Of a stretch of DNA of 64,000 nucleotides, positions 11,471 to 22,364 are shown in pieces (position 1 is the first letter of the stretch; the number at the start of each line of letters is the position of its first letter). The notes beneath the pieces were generated by a model. The model ran no database searches. It worked only from the letters and a program-made list of their open reading frames with translations, and was not told where the DNA came from. The DNA is from Micrasema longulum (lineage: Eukaryota; Arthropoda; Insecta; Trichoptera; Brachycentridae), in contig JAGVSM010001124.1 of assembly GCA_022494885.1 (NCBI GenBank), positions 186,001 through 250,000 of the forward strand, in the 5' to 3' direction. Made by a program: the position numbers and the translations under genes.

Positions 11471-12314
11471 AAAACACAGTATCTTGTAGAACGAAAATTT
11501 TTCTTTCTAATGACGTTTAACCATTACCATTTTATTTTAATTTAATTAATTTGGAAAAAAACAGACACAACTTATGTTGACACATGATATTTGATTTTAA
11601 AAATTGATTTTCTTGCATAAACTGTTGCATAAATAACAATGTAAAGACAAACCTTCCCGCCTTTAACGCGGATCCCCTTATTTTCTTCAGTTGCCATTTT
11701 CTTTTCCCGCCTTTCTCCATTCCTTTTCCCGCCCAATCTCCAATTTTCCGCTGCTCTCCACTTCCCCTCCTTAAGCTACCAATTTTCCTTACAAATACCG
11801 CACTTTTACCCTGCAAATGCTTCACCGATTAACAGGACGTTAACACGAAATGTGTCTTTAGTTAAATGGCACAAACCTTAACCTTGAAACTTTGAAAACA
11901 TTCGTAATATTATTCAATCCACACGTAACGAATAAATGTTTTACGGAGGCTCGCTAAAGCGCTCCTCCGAGATTTGTTTGTCGAGCTATTTGGCTCGCAG
12001 CCACAATAAATTCCTATTCCAGCATAACAAATTGTTTTCATAAGGCTTCAGCGAACAAGATTATTTACTTGTATAAGTAAACTGTACAATATTTTCGTTA
12101 CGTTTTGCTAAAAAATCGTTACGTTCCACTATTACGCCATCTTAATAGCCATCCTAAATCACGAAAGATGTCCCGTATCGGATTATAAAAACGATATTCA
12201 TGTTTGTTCCTTTCTCTTATTGAACGTTATACTTTTTTTTATTTATTCTAACTAGCGGACTCTACAGACGTTGTCCTGCCCGAACGTTGGCTTGCCTGCT
12301 ATTAGCTTAGAAAA
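11471..12314. other. AT-rich DNA with one transposon end
   Basis: 12251-12290 reads AACTAGCGGACTC, then CAGACGTTGTCCTGCC. This resembles an end sequence (CTAGC-GAC-C-GCA-ACGTTGT) I associate with a common insect transposon. No other content recognised. Confidence 0.35.
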
Positions 12315-12440
12315 AGACTTTTCATTGATAAGTAGGTACCTAGGTACTTGTTTGTGATTAAATTCCAAAAGTAAAAACGGTTAGTTTTCAAATATTGAAT
12401 TTAAGTAAGGACCTAGGTTCTTGTTTATGGTTGAATTCCT
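12315..12440 (+). repeat. Family K dimer repeat, copy 2
   Basis: Two AAGTAGGTACCTAGG / AAGTAAGGACCTAGG units 71 bases apart, each followed by TTGTTTRTGRTTRAATTCC. Same architecture as 8597-8765. Confidence 0.65.
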
Positions 12441-12508
12441 GAAAATACATTGATTCAAACAATAAAAAATATATATAAAACATATTAATGATATTATCAA
12501 TGTTTTTC

Positions 12509-13390
12509 AAAATATAAAGTTCTGGCTTTTTGCTGATGACAAAAAGATACTTAAACTTATTAAATCTCACAATGATTGCTTTATTTTTCAACAGGATATT
12601 CATTGTTTTAATGAATGGTGCATAACATTGACAAATGTAAAACAATATCTTTTTCGCGACGAATAAAACCTATACAGTTTAACTAAAAACTAAATAATTT
12701 TTCCCTTTCAATGATTTCGTCAATAAGGATCTTGGCATTACTTTGTATAGTAAACTCTCCTGCGTGAACACATTGATAATAATGTAAACAAATCGCCCAA
12801 ACTTCTCGGTTTTATAAATAGAATGACGACGGACTTAACTAATATTAATACCATCCAAACACTAGTTCGACCCCATCTAGAATACGCTTCCCATATTTGG
12901 TCTCCATTCTACAGGACTCATATTGACCATATCGAGTCTGTCCAACACCGTTTTCTAAGAAAAGTGGCATGGTTGCTCGGATTACAGAGGGGTAATTATT
13001 CCTATTTTGAAATAGAGCAATCTCTTCATTGGAGAAACGTAGAACTGAGATGGACCTTATATGCATTTTCAAAATATTTAATGCTATAAGTGATGTCCCA
13101 TCTCTGTTGCAATCAATTCATTTTCATGTTCCCAACCATGTCACCAAGTCAAAATTTGCTATCTTCTAAGATGAACTTTTGTTTTTATGCCCCAATGTCT
13201 AGAATGTGTAGATTAGTCAATTCGTCACATAACTTGGAATTCTTTGGGATAGATCTTCCGGCTTTTTGTAGATCTCTTCCCCACTTAAGCAGTGTGGGAT
13301 GAAGATGGATTAGTATGGTTTAGCTCGAAGTATTATATGTCTTTCGTTTTTATGAATATATTGAACATCAATAAATATTACTAAATATTT
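12509..13390 (+). mobile_element. Jockey-like LINE, RT palm to 3' UTR, decayed
   Basis: From 12514 the plus strand reads KFWLFADDKKILKLI: the FADD box is the catalytic palm motif of a non-LTR reverse transcriptase. It continues with QQDIHCFNEWC and, after a frame disturbance, DLGITL. Next come NKSPKLLGFINRM and, at 12823-13089, TLVRPHLEYASHIWSPFY and ESVQHRFLRKVAW. Another frameshift leads to CIFKIFNAISDVPSLL. This is the normal order of palm, thumb and C-terminal region. Stops and frameshifts show it is dead. The 3' UTR is shared with 30412, 41393 and 48484. Confidence 0.85.
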
Positions 13391-13394
13391 GTAT

Positions 13395-13482
13395 ACAACC
13401 ACTTACCGACTTTTCTATGTCTACCGGTTTCGAGACGTACCCGTCTCTTCGCCAGGACACTAATTAAACCAACATGCAAATC
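13395..13482 (-). repeat. GAAAC-hairpin motif, foldback/retroelement end
   Basis: On the minus strand it reads CTGGCGAAGAGACG, GGTA, CGTCTCGAAACCGG. A perfect GAGACG/CGTCTC stem sits directly before GAAACC. The order CTG..GA - stem - GAAAC resembles the loop order of a hammerhead core but with CTGGCGA instead of CTGATGA. Confidence 0.5.
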
Positions 13483-13486
13483 TGTT

Positions 13487-14302
13487 CGACCGGATCGATT
13501 TTTATTTTATTTTTTTTATTTGTGGAAGGTTTTTTTGGTTATTCTTTTTTGTACCTTATTTTATTTGAATTGTGCTTTTACGCATAAAAAAAATCAGCTT
13601 CATAACAAGAAACCTACAAATGTTTTGACCTAAAATTGAGAATTTACGTTCGAGCGAGTCAAGACTTGAATTTTTAACTTTAAATTGAAAATCTAAAAAG
13701 ACGATTTCTTTGGTAACTTAAAAAGTGCTCTAGACTCTCAGCTTTCAATGCCGTTATTTTGAAAACCTTTTGTAAATAAATTTATTTTCATTACAATCAA
13801 CTGTGTTTTATTAATAAATTTAAAAAAAAAGTAAAATGAAATAATAACATAAAAAAGGTATTTTCTCGCAAAGCTATTAAGTTATTTTTTGTTAGTTTAC
13901 ACACACAATCATCTTACCTTACCCTCAGCCTTACCCTTTCTATCATAATTAGCCTTAGGAATGATTAAAAATGTTTTTTTTTATCAAATAACTATTTTAG
14001 GAATTTTCCGCCTCAGTATTTTTGAAGGCTGATTCCAGCGAAAAAAATGTATTATCATGAAATCTAAGAGTCTAGAGCAGTTTTTAAAAATATAAAAAAA
14101 TTAAGAAATCGCCTTTTTAGATTTTTAATATAGAGTTGAAAAACGTCTGACTCGCTCGAACGTAAATTCTCAATTTTAGGTCAAAACTTGTAGGTTTCAT
14201 TAATGAATTATGCGTAAAAGCACAATTCAAATGAAATAAGATACAAAAAAAAATCAATAAAACCTTCCACAAATTAAAAAAAAAAAATCGATCCTGTTTC
14301 AA
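13487..14302. mobile_element. Long foldback element (arms about 250 bp)
   Basis: The left arm (about 13487-13745) begins GGATCGATTTTTATTTTA and includes AATTGAGAATTTACGTTCGA. The right arm (about 14055-14302) is its imperfect reverse complement, with TCGAACGTAAATTCTCAATT and an end AAAAATCGATCC. About 310 bases of unrelated AT-rich DNA lie between the arms. No protein is visible, so this is a non-autonomous foldback DNA element. No target duplication was identified. Confidence 0.75.
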
Positions 14303-14479
14303 AAACTAATTAAAAAATCATAACTCGAAAACCGTGCAATATCGCGGAACATACATGTGGTGATTCAAATAGCCCTCAACATAAGGCACCTACATTTTTC
14401 CTTTGGACGTCACTTCTCCGGCCACTGTGTATAACAAAAAAAATTTTTTTTTTTGAAGAAATGTTTGCGATTTTTATCC

Positions 14480-14585
14480 ATTTTCAACGAATGGTAAATA
14501 ACAACTCTTTATTCAATATTATTATCGAGTTGCGGTAGAGTGGGATTCGAAGCTCGGACCACAACCCGTTACATTACACAGTAGT
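14480..14585 (-). mobile_element. tRNA-related SINE (family S), decayed
   Basis: Minus strand: GGTTGTGGTCCGAGCTTCGA, ATCCCACTCTACC, CAACTCGAT and a degraded GAGTTGTTATTTACC. These match the better copies at 54531 and 58918. Next to it, at 14577, CAGTAGTCCCATTTAACCG looks like one end of a Tigger-type element; no partner end was found. Confidence 0.55.
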
Positions 14586-15446
14586 CCCATTTAACCGATT
14601 TTGATGGAAACGACGCGGCTTCGATTAAACGGAAGTTCGGTTAAGCCGGAAAATATTTACATGGCGAAAATGTGCGCCATAGAATAATTAAATTTATGAA
14701 ATTTCTAAAATACGTAAAAACATTCTTGCATAATCGAATACATAACTGAATCGAGGAAATAAAAAAATTAGATATTTTCTTATGCTTCGTATGAGAAGAA
14801 CGTTTCTTTGCAACTAAAGGTATTTCAGTGATTCCTGTTGTGCATATAACAAATTCATCAAAATATTAGGTTCTTTAGGTAATATTATTCATATTGTATG
14901 ACAATAAAAAATGTTATAAAATAATAATAAAATCCCCTTAATCTGTAGAGTGTCAGGATATTCATGGACGCGCCGTTTCTACTGATTTATTGCCAGATAA
15001 TATAATAGTAAAAGTTTATTGGTTTTACATGTTATCATTTTCCACTTCCTGCCTTTTGATTTCCTGTAATAAATAATATTCTGGTTTGTGTAGAAAGCTG
15101 GTCAGATAAAATATAAAATAATGATGTACAAAACTAGATGTTTAGGCAGTCAGTAACAGTAACTAGTACAACTGACCCCGTATCGATAGTCTATAAAAAT
15201 CGCCATTAATCTAGCTTTCTATTGCTATCAAATAACCATCGTTAAGATTATAATATTATCGTATATCGAATTGCGTCGGTTTGATACGAATCAGCGTTTT
15301 AATATAATGAGTTACATTTATTGCATACATAATAAAATCATTTTTTTGTCACAGAGATGGAGTAAATTTTAGACAAGGATTGTTCAGAGCAGGCACTGTT
15401 TAACAATGACATAATTTCGGTTTAGTAAAAATGGTCTCATTCTCCT
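14586..15446. other. AT-rich DNA, nothing further recognised
   Basis: Apart from the Tigger-like end sequence just upstream there is no shared repeat or coding frame. Confidence 0.35.
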
Positions 15447-15998
15447 GTAGCTCAATCACAAATAACTATCGACGTGTTAATAGCTACGTGATAACAATTT
15501 CTCACCATGGTTGTTTATCGTATTCGCGATCATAATGGAACATCCTGAACACCTAATATTAAATATCAAAATATTTACGTTTCGCGACGTATAATCCTGC
15601 TGCGCAATCAAATATTTAAATTTCACCGGTGTAAATATGGAATATATTCAATAACTGCTATTTTTATTTGTTTATTATTTATCATGCTATTTATTGAATT
15701 TAGCCGGCGATCGGCAAGCCAAATGTCAATAAAAGCAGTCGCCATAGTAATTGTAATTTTATTTTAACTTTTTTGTATTAGATACTCCTTACTTTTTTGC
15801 AAATGCAATATATTGTATTATTTTTTATAGTAAACGCCGATTTTTCGCCAATGAACTGTATTTATTTACGAGGAAAACCAAAAAAGAAACCGACACGAGC
15901 ATTGACTTAGAGATTTCACACGCGTTGACTTATGACTGCGATAACTTAAATGCTTAGCATGTTTTTAGCACTTCGATAGTTATTTGTGATTGAGCTTC
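15447..15998 (+). mobile_element. GTAGCTC MITE (family A), full-length copy
   Basis: The terminal inverted repeats are about 32 bp. The left end is GTAGCTCAATCACAAATAAC followed by TATCGACGTG; the right end is its reverse complement, closing in GTGATTGAGCTTC. The 552-bp interior is non-coding and matches 51450-52045 in the opposite orientation. Internal landmarks are TTTACGTTTCGCGACG, CACCGGTGTAAATATGG and TTGACTTATGACTGCG. A non-autonomous DNA transposon; superfamily undetermined because no target duplication is clear. Confidence 0.85.
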
Positions 15999-16763
15999 TG
16001 AAGTAGAGTCGACAATTAGCCGATCGCTAATGACTGGATCCTTACTACAATTGGTGACCACCACAACTAGCCCTACACAGTGTATTCTAAGATAAATAAC
16101 ACTCAAAATTCATTTTAAAGAATGAAATCAGTAAGAAACTTTAAATAATTCCCCTGCACAATCAGCAAATAGTGACATGGATTTCTTTACCTAAATGCCA
16201 AGGAATTTTACCCCTATTTTAAGTATTATTTTACAATTTATAAACCATCGTGAAATAAATGCCGATTTTGTCAATAAAATGAACAGTTTTTTCACGTGTT
16301 GGTATTGTCTCCAGTTACGGAGTGTTAACTTTATTCAAAACGGAAAAAACATATTTTTTGTTGGCACCATCAGATCATTACACAATTTACCGGCCAGCAT
16401 GCTCGAATACCTCTCATCAGTTCAGAGATGACCTTGGCTTGTCAGGGGGATTTTGAAAACATTCTGAGATTGATTGATGACTGTGGTAAGGCGAACTGAA
16501 AGGCCTGAAATTAATTCGGGATTCCTGTCTTACGGGAAATCGTTAGAATAATGGTGTTCTTATCTCGCCAAGTCTTTGTTCAATTTTAGGCTATAGTCTG
16601 ATTAAAAATAGTTTAATTAAGATAAATCATCAAAAGCGATAAACATTTCATTGCTTTAAGAAATTTCCTTTATTATTTTAACACATAAGTTGAAGGGGAT
16701 GATCAGTACTACGAGAAATCGGATTTATATATATTTTTACACGTGGTAAAAATTAGAACATCT
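15999..16763. other. No recognised gene or repeat
   Basis: A 78-codon frame at 16195 has no recognisable motif. Nothing else was identified. Confidence 0.35.
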
Positions 16764-17340
16764 GTAGCTTAATCACAAATTACTGTCGACGTGCTAATAA
16801 GCGACATGATAACAATTTCTCACGATGGTTGTTTGTCGTATTCGTGAACACAATGGAACATTTCCTTTTTCCTCTTTCCTCTTTCCTCTTTTTTTCCTTT
16901 TTCCCATTGAGTAATAGATTTGATTTAAGGTTATTTATAAACAAATACGTTTATTTCTATTTTTATATATCTTTAGCTTTTAATATTTTTTCCTAATGAA
17001 TATGTTCTGTAACTTGAATTATAAAAATAAAACTTTTATTTTACGGGTTGGTTGGAGGAAATTGCCATTTGGCAATAAGCCCGTCAATGTACAAATAACA
17101 TTATGTACAAAAAGTTAAATAAATAAATAAATATAAATAAATAAACATCCACATCAGGATTATTATATTTTTTTGATATTGTCACACTTCAACCTGATGC
17201 TTGGCAACACCTAATATTAAATGTCAAAGTATTTACGTTTCGCGACGCATAATCCTGAATTTTGAATTTCACCGGTGTAAATACGGAAAATATTCCAGAA
17301 CTGTACTGAAATCCACGGTAATAATTCATATAGAAATTAC
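16764..17340 (+). mobile_element. GTAGCTC MITE copy split by a LINE
   Basis: The left part, 16764-16866, matches the first 100 bases of family A. It resumes at about 17207 with CACCTAATATTAAATGTCAA and TTTACGTTTCGCGACG and fades by 17340, so the right end is lost. A family C LINE tail occupies the break (16867-17145). AACAT occurs on both sides, as expected for a short target duplication. A further small insert with CATCAGG/CCTGATG ends lies at 17150-17200. Confidence 0.8.
16867..17145 (+). mobile_element. Family C LINE 3' UTR inserted in a MITE
   Basis: A pyrimidine-rich start (TTTCCTCTTTCCTC) is followed by CCCATTGAGTAATAG, GTTTATTTCTATTTT, then GGTTGGAGGAA, the hairpin ATTGCCATTTGGCAAT (17061-17076), AAGCCCGTCAATGTAC and a (AAAT)n tail. 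It is the same 3' UTR that follows the coding remnant at 22993-23600 on the minus strand. Confidence 0.8.
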
Positions 17341-17429
17341 AGACGACGATATTACCAAATTTGTAGATTTATTTATCATTTAACATATCAAATTGTGTTT
17401 ATGTAAAACAAATTGTGTTTATGTAAATT

Positions 17430-17745
17430 ATTGACAGAATTAAGAAAGGGGTGCTGCGTTGGTTTGGACATGTAGAGCGAATGGACAGCGAAAGAACGAC
17501 TAAAAGGATCTACGATGCAAATGTTGATGGATGCAGAAAACGAGGAAGACCGAGAAAGACATGGCATCAAATACTTGAAGATGGACATGTCAAAAGTAGG
17601 AATAATCGGCGTGCGTGCATGAGAAGATGCATGAATGTAGAGGAAGCGAGGTCTGTATGCCAAGATAGAGTGTTATGGCGTTCTATCATCTCTGCCTACC
17701 CCTACGGGGAAACGGCGTGATGGTTTGTTGTTGTTGTTGTTGGAA
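17430..17745 (+). mobile_element. RTE-like LINE 3' end, copy 2
   Basis: The frame 17451-17720 reads LRWFGHVERMDSERT, then GCRKRGRPRKTW, then NRRACMRRCMNVEEARSV, and stops shortly after AYPYGE. It ends in TTGTTGTTGTTGTTGG, the cleanest (GTT)n tail of the five copies. An apparent deletion after GRPRKTW removes a few residues present in copy 1. The element is 5'-truncated and inactive. Confidence 0.85.
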
Positions 17746-17805
17746 TAAATATGTATTGATTGATTTGGTGATTATTTTGTAGAACCCCATATTAAAACAT
17801 TAGAA

Positions 17806-18556
17806 AATATTAGAAATCAAACACTGATTTGAGTCTACTGAACACTTGATTTTATTTTTACAAATATAAAAACAAAAATTTCGTGACAATTGTTTCGCCT
17901 TGTTAGGGCATTTTTGAGGCAACAAGGCGAAATAATTGTCACGATTTTTTTTTATTTAAATTATTTATTGACAATTCTTGATGGAATTCCATTGTAATGA
18001 TGTAATAACTTATATTTACATATAAGTTATTAATTTAAAAAATACTTGGTACACTTCCACTTATTTATTTTGACCAATTCGCACTTTCACCCTCTAATGG
18101 GCATCTTCAGACTGGTGAATATTATTCAGTGTAAGGGTAATTTATGTAAAACTAAATATTATCTTAAGTGTAGGTACATTTAAAAATAAGTTGAAAAAAA
18201 AAAAAAACGAAATATTATGTTCCACATTCTGCAAACATTCTGTTCCATTGAAATATTTTGTATTGTATTTTTTCAACTTATTTTTAAATGTACCTACACT
18301 TAAGATAATATTTAGTTTTATATAAATTATCCATACACTGTATAATATTCACCAGTCTGAAGATGCCCATTAGAGGGTGAACGCGCTAATTGGTCAAAAT
18401 AAATAAGTGGAAGCGTACCAAGTATTTTTTAAATTAATAGCTTATATGTATATATAAGTTATTACATCATTCAATTGTCACGAAATTTTTGTTTTTTATA
18501 TTTGTAAAAATAAAATTTGATAGACTCAAATCAGTTTTTGATTTCTTATATTATAT
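17806..18556. mobile_element. Nested foldback (family B)
   Basis: The outer arms are AGAAATCAAACACTGATTTG with GTGACAATTG (from 17806) and their inverse ending about 18556. A 23-bp hairpin (17882-17945) carries TTTCGCCTTGTT and AACAAGGCGAAA. An inner palindrome (17997-18472) has arms of about 210 bp around a 57-base A-rich loop, and includes CTGAAGATGCCCATTAG with AGGGTGAACGCGC. The arms have diverged moderately. Non-coding. Confidence 0.8.
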
Positions 18557-19539
18557 ATTTAAAATAAATATGTATTCATCCGTATTATTATTTAATAATT
18601 TGTTAAATTAGCGTGTATGTTTTCATTAAAATTCACATAATATTATTCAATTGCACAATGCAAAACGTTCCTAGAACAACTTTGTACGCAATATTTGCAC
18701 GCGTTTGATCCGTAGGAATTTCTACACAACAACGAATCTATGCTTATGCGTTGTTGATAGAAAGCGTATATTATTATCTTCACATCAATAGCTCGCTATT
18801 CAATCACTTTACATTATTTAAATTATAAAACAAAGCATAGTAGATAGCATAGATAGACAGCAGATAGATACCATAGTCTTACTAGTATATCTATGGCTAA
18901 AACAAAAAAAATTGTCTCTGAACATCACATTTTATGAATCCAATGTCTCTGGGTACGGATTGAACTTATATTTTCGTACTTTCCTATCAAAAGGAAGAAT
19001 TGTGTTCTAAAAGAAAATCATTTTAATGGACTAATTATTTGTAAACCAATATGCAAACTGACTTTTAATGAATATTAAAATTAACTAAGTTAAGCTCAAA
19101 AGGTAATCAGTCGGGAATAAAGTCAACGACCTCGTGCAATTATTATAGAGTGATACAATCATATTGATACTTAATGACATATTGTTAAGTCGTTAATATT
19201 ATTTCTCCACTAATAATTTGTTTTAATTATCGATCATTATTGATAACTCAGAGATTTCGTAATATCGTTTATGTAATTTACTTCACATAGCGTAGGTTCA
19301 TATAAGACTAGTAAATGGGGTCTAGAATTTCAACCGTCCATGCGCTCAGTAGCTGCAAGACTTGTTGTTATCTAACTTCCAACTTTATAATTTTGATTTT
19401 TATTTCGTTTTTAAAATATCACTTAAACTCTAAACTTCATTGTCAAATAAAAAAATTATAAATAAAAATGTAAATAAGGGCTAGATTTCTTATTGTCCAT
19501 GCGCTCTGTAGCTGCAAGACGTGTTGGGATATTTACTTA
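18557..19539. other. AT-rich DNA with a short direct duplication
   Basis: CCGTCCATGCGCTC...TAGCTGCAAGAC at about 19337-19365 is repeated as TTGTCCATGCGCTC...TAGCTGCAAGAC at about 19493-19520, roughly 156 bases later. No gene seen. Confidence 0.45.
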
Positions 19540-19612
19540 TTGTACGGCGCCCTTGAGGTGATTTTTACAAAAATGGCGCTATATAAATTATCCATACACT
19601 ATTATTATTATT
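19540..19612 (+). mobile_element. L2-type LINE 3' tail, copy 1
   Basis: CGGCGCCCTTGAGGTG, TTTTTACAAAAATGGCGC, TATATAAAT and ATTATTATTATT. The GCGC...GCGCTATATAAAT plus ATT-repeat end is shared with 34365-34445, which follows an L2-like coding end. Confidence 0.75.
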
Positions 19613-20009
19613 TTTACTTACCGCATAATATAAGAAAGATTTTCATAAGTATTCTATATTTATTTATATCTCCCTGTTTGCAGGAATATGAGCAATATTA
19701 TATTAATGTATTTAATTAACTATTTCATATCAGGCGTTTACATATAATAATAAAATATACGATATTTTAAGATTACATTTCTCCATATCTTCCGAAATTA
19801 AAAAACGGCGCGTTCATTATTTAATTACTGGTATTACTCTATATACGTCTTTTTGGTTAAGTTGTTTTTAGTTTTACAGCTGGCTTGTTTATTTTGGAGT
19901 GAATCATCATTCATTATATCGTTCTTCATGTCGTCCTTCTAAAATATATTTGACCCAAGTTTTGAAAATATTGTATTATATTGATGAAATTATTACATTG
20001 ATGAAATTA
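19613..20009. other. AT-rich DNA, nothing recognised
   Basis: No shared repeat or coding frame identified. Confidence 0.35.
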
Positions 20010-20360
20010 TTTTTTGTTAGTAAAGATATAACTTAATCACATTACAAATTTGAACACGTTTTAAAACTACCGAAATGCAAAAAGTTTACACTCCGCGGAA
20101 CTGATTCCGTTGAGCCTGGCTGATATTGACGAAAACAATGGCTAATTAAAACAATGCTACCTATTTATTACAAAACAAAGTGCAACTCACGCCCTTAGAT
20201 GCTTATTTAATAAAGTTTAATGCACATTATAAAATTTAATTGGACTGATTTCCTTACTTAAATACGAAATGACAGCCGGTTTAGCGCAAAAAATCGACTT
20301 TTTCGAAAACTTCAAGCTCTGTTTGAGGGCCAAAAGTAGTGACAAATATTTTTTGCATTC
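20010..20360 (+). mobile_element. Family J MITE-like element, copy 1
   Basis: AAGATATAACTTAATCACA, CTACCGAAATGCAAAAAG, CTCCGCGGAACTGATTCCG, ATTTAATTGGACTGATTTCC and a terminal AACTTCAAGCTCTG. The whole block is found inverted at 34446-34885, where both ends carry the inverted GAGGG.CAAAAGTAG sequence. The left terminus of this copy is worn. Confidence 0.7.
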
Positions 20361-20451
20361 CGAGTAATCCAAAAGGCAAATTTTAAGACCCCTTTTATTT
20401 AAAAATTCGGAAAAAAAAATATTGGCCCGCCTTAATGTATATATATATTAA

Positions 20452-20712
20452 CAAATTACAACGGGGATGGAGAATACCTTAAATAAGGGAATATGGAAGT
20501 CAAGGCGTTTACAGGGCTTATGACCTGTCATTGGCTGGTTTAAGTGGCCAATTTACACACTGTGTAACATTCACCATTTTGCCTATGTTTGAACATCCAT
20601 ATTTCTTCAATTCTTCCATCTGTTGATTTTAGTGAAGTTAAAGAGCTGAAACCTTTATTGTTGTGAAGAGATTCATCTGACTGAACTATTTCACATACTA
20701 GGCAACGCCTGA
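20452..20712 (+). repeat. Family D MITE-like repeat, copy 2
   Basis: TTACAACGGGGATGGAGAA at the left end, then AATATGGAAGTCAAGGCG, GACCTGTCATTGGCTGG, and CATACTAGGCAACGCCTG at the right. The right inverted repeat seen in the 50752 copy is missing. Confidence 0.8.
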
Positions 20713-20785
20713 AAACAATTTTTCAATTTTTAATATTTTTAGCATATATATATTTATATATCAGCACGCACACATTTAAAAATGT

Positions 20786-20910
20786 ACCATAATTTAATAT
20801 GTATGATTTTTATTTAGGAACTTCGCTGGTCAGTCTGTTAACCTTATATTTATTATGTAATTTAATCATTGTTGACTGTACGTTTCTGTAAAATAAATAA
20901 ATCAATCAAT
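20786..20910 (+). repeat. Retroposon-like tail shared with 7885 and 9215
   Basis: ATGATTTTTATTTAGGAAC, TTCGCTGGTCAGTC, ATTGTTGACTGTACG, TTTCTGTAAAATAAATAAA and (TCAA)n. Ending in a short tandem repeat suggests a LINE 3' UTR. Confidence 0.55.
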
Positions 20911-21729
20911 CAAACATTAAATAAGTTAATTCGCCCAATGAAAATGCCTGAAAACGCGCGGCTATTTGGCACTAATTTATTAAGTGAAAAATATGGACGC
21001 AATAAAAATTTTTGGGTGAAGAAAGCCGAGGTCCTTGGTTTTATTTGATGACATTATTAGCAAAGTAAATATTAAATAAGCCATATTTACATACGTAATA
21101 CTGTCACGAACAAAAATCAATAAAACTATAACAAAGGCATTGCCTTGTTGAAGCCTATTCAGCTCGTTTCCGCTTAAGGAAATTGTCTTAAGTCATAACA
21201 AAATACATTTAATTTCGTTTCTACCCGATCACGAAATAAGTTTATGTTATTTGCATTTTATATGTTACTGAACGTTACAAAAACGATTTAGGACTAGCAG
21301 ATTGACAGTTGACTATCGCCGACTCTTACACGCTAGATAATTCGGCTTATTAAAACGAATTTGAATGTATTAAAAACAAAAGCTTGTATATTATATCTTG
21401 AAAATTTTGATGTTATTTTTTAGTTAAGATATCAAATTCTCTTTTAATATAAGAAAACTACCTTCGTGACAATTATTGAAACAAGCGTCCTTGTCACTGA
21501 AACACGTTTCCCATTAAATTTGACGCATCTCTTAAAAATGCCGACACGTTTAAATGCTGGGCGTCGCGACGCTGACTCTTCGTTTAACGTCGGACGGCGT
21601 CTTTTTTTAAAGCTTATCAACAGGCTCATTTGGAAACATTTGAATAAACTTAAAATATTGTTAATTAAATAATCATTAAGATTTGACTCGGCGGGGAATG
21701 TTAATAAAATGATTATTTAAACTTTGAAG
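20911..21729. other. AT-rich DNA; 80-bp block also found at 50610
   Basis: 21650-21730 (CTTAAAATATTGTTAATTAA, TAATCATTAAGATTTGACTC, GCGGGGAATG) matches 50610-50695 on the opposite strand at roughly 85-90 percent identity. Its parent element is unknown. No gene seen. Confidence 0.5.
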
Positions 21730-21915
21730 TGTTTTACTTCATATAAGTCAACAAATGGAAGAGTTGAGGAAATGCGGATGTTTGAACATAGGCCGAATGC
21801 TGAATGTCTCGCAGTGAATAATAAGGACACTTAAACCAGCGAATGATAGGTCAAATGCCTAGACTTCCAAATTCCCTTCTCAAAAAGGTTTTGCCTTTCT
21901 TTTGCAACACATTTA
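21730..21915 (-). repeat. Family D MITE-like repeat, copy 3
   Basis: Inverted relative to 20452: AAGTCAACAAATGGAAGAG, CACTTAAACCAGC, GCCTAGACTTCCAAATTCCC. Truncated at both ends. Confidence 0.75.
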
Positions 21916-22364
21916 GATCTAAATAACTCCCTAGGGAAAAAAATCCAGCCTGTCTGCAAACATCTAAACATATTTTAAACATTGTAGAAAGAGAGATTGA
22001 CTCACCGCAAATAACAATTTTTTTATTTTTTTCAAACTGTAATTCAATGGTGTACCGCTTGAAAGAAAATATTATTTTATTAATAGTGCCTAATACTATT
22101 TTTATAGGTTTTAAATAAAATTCTACTAAGCAAATAAATTAAGTGGTTTGTATCCGGAATACCTAGTTTATTCATTATTCAGTAAAATGTAATTTTAATT
22201 CCTAGGTACAATGATATATTTTTAATTATTTAATTAAATTATTAGCAGATTCCAATTACAGTAAAGTTTGCATTTTAGGGAATGAAAGTTCGCAGGGTTT
22301 GAGGCCTTTCAGATTTTTGTGATGTTTATCTGGGTTATTGTGCCGTGTATTAAAACTCCAGAGT
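21916..22364. other. AT-rich DNA with a foldback-motif fragment
   Basis: 22329-22351 reads ATCTGGGTTATTGTGCCGTG. This is the first-arm start sequence of the palindrome at 58244 (TTCTGGGTTATTATGCCGTG) and abuts the LINE that follows. Confidence 0.45.

Noticed and set aside
11088..11489. 133-codon plus-strand frame as a host exon
   Set aside because: Its 3' third is repeat family I, found inverted at 51312. The rest has no recognisable motif or convincing splice sites.
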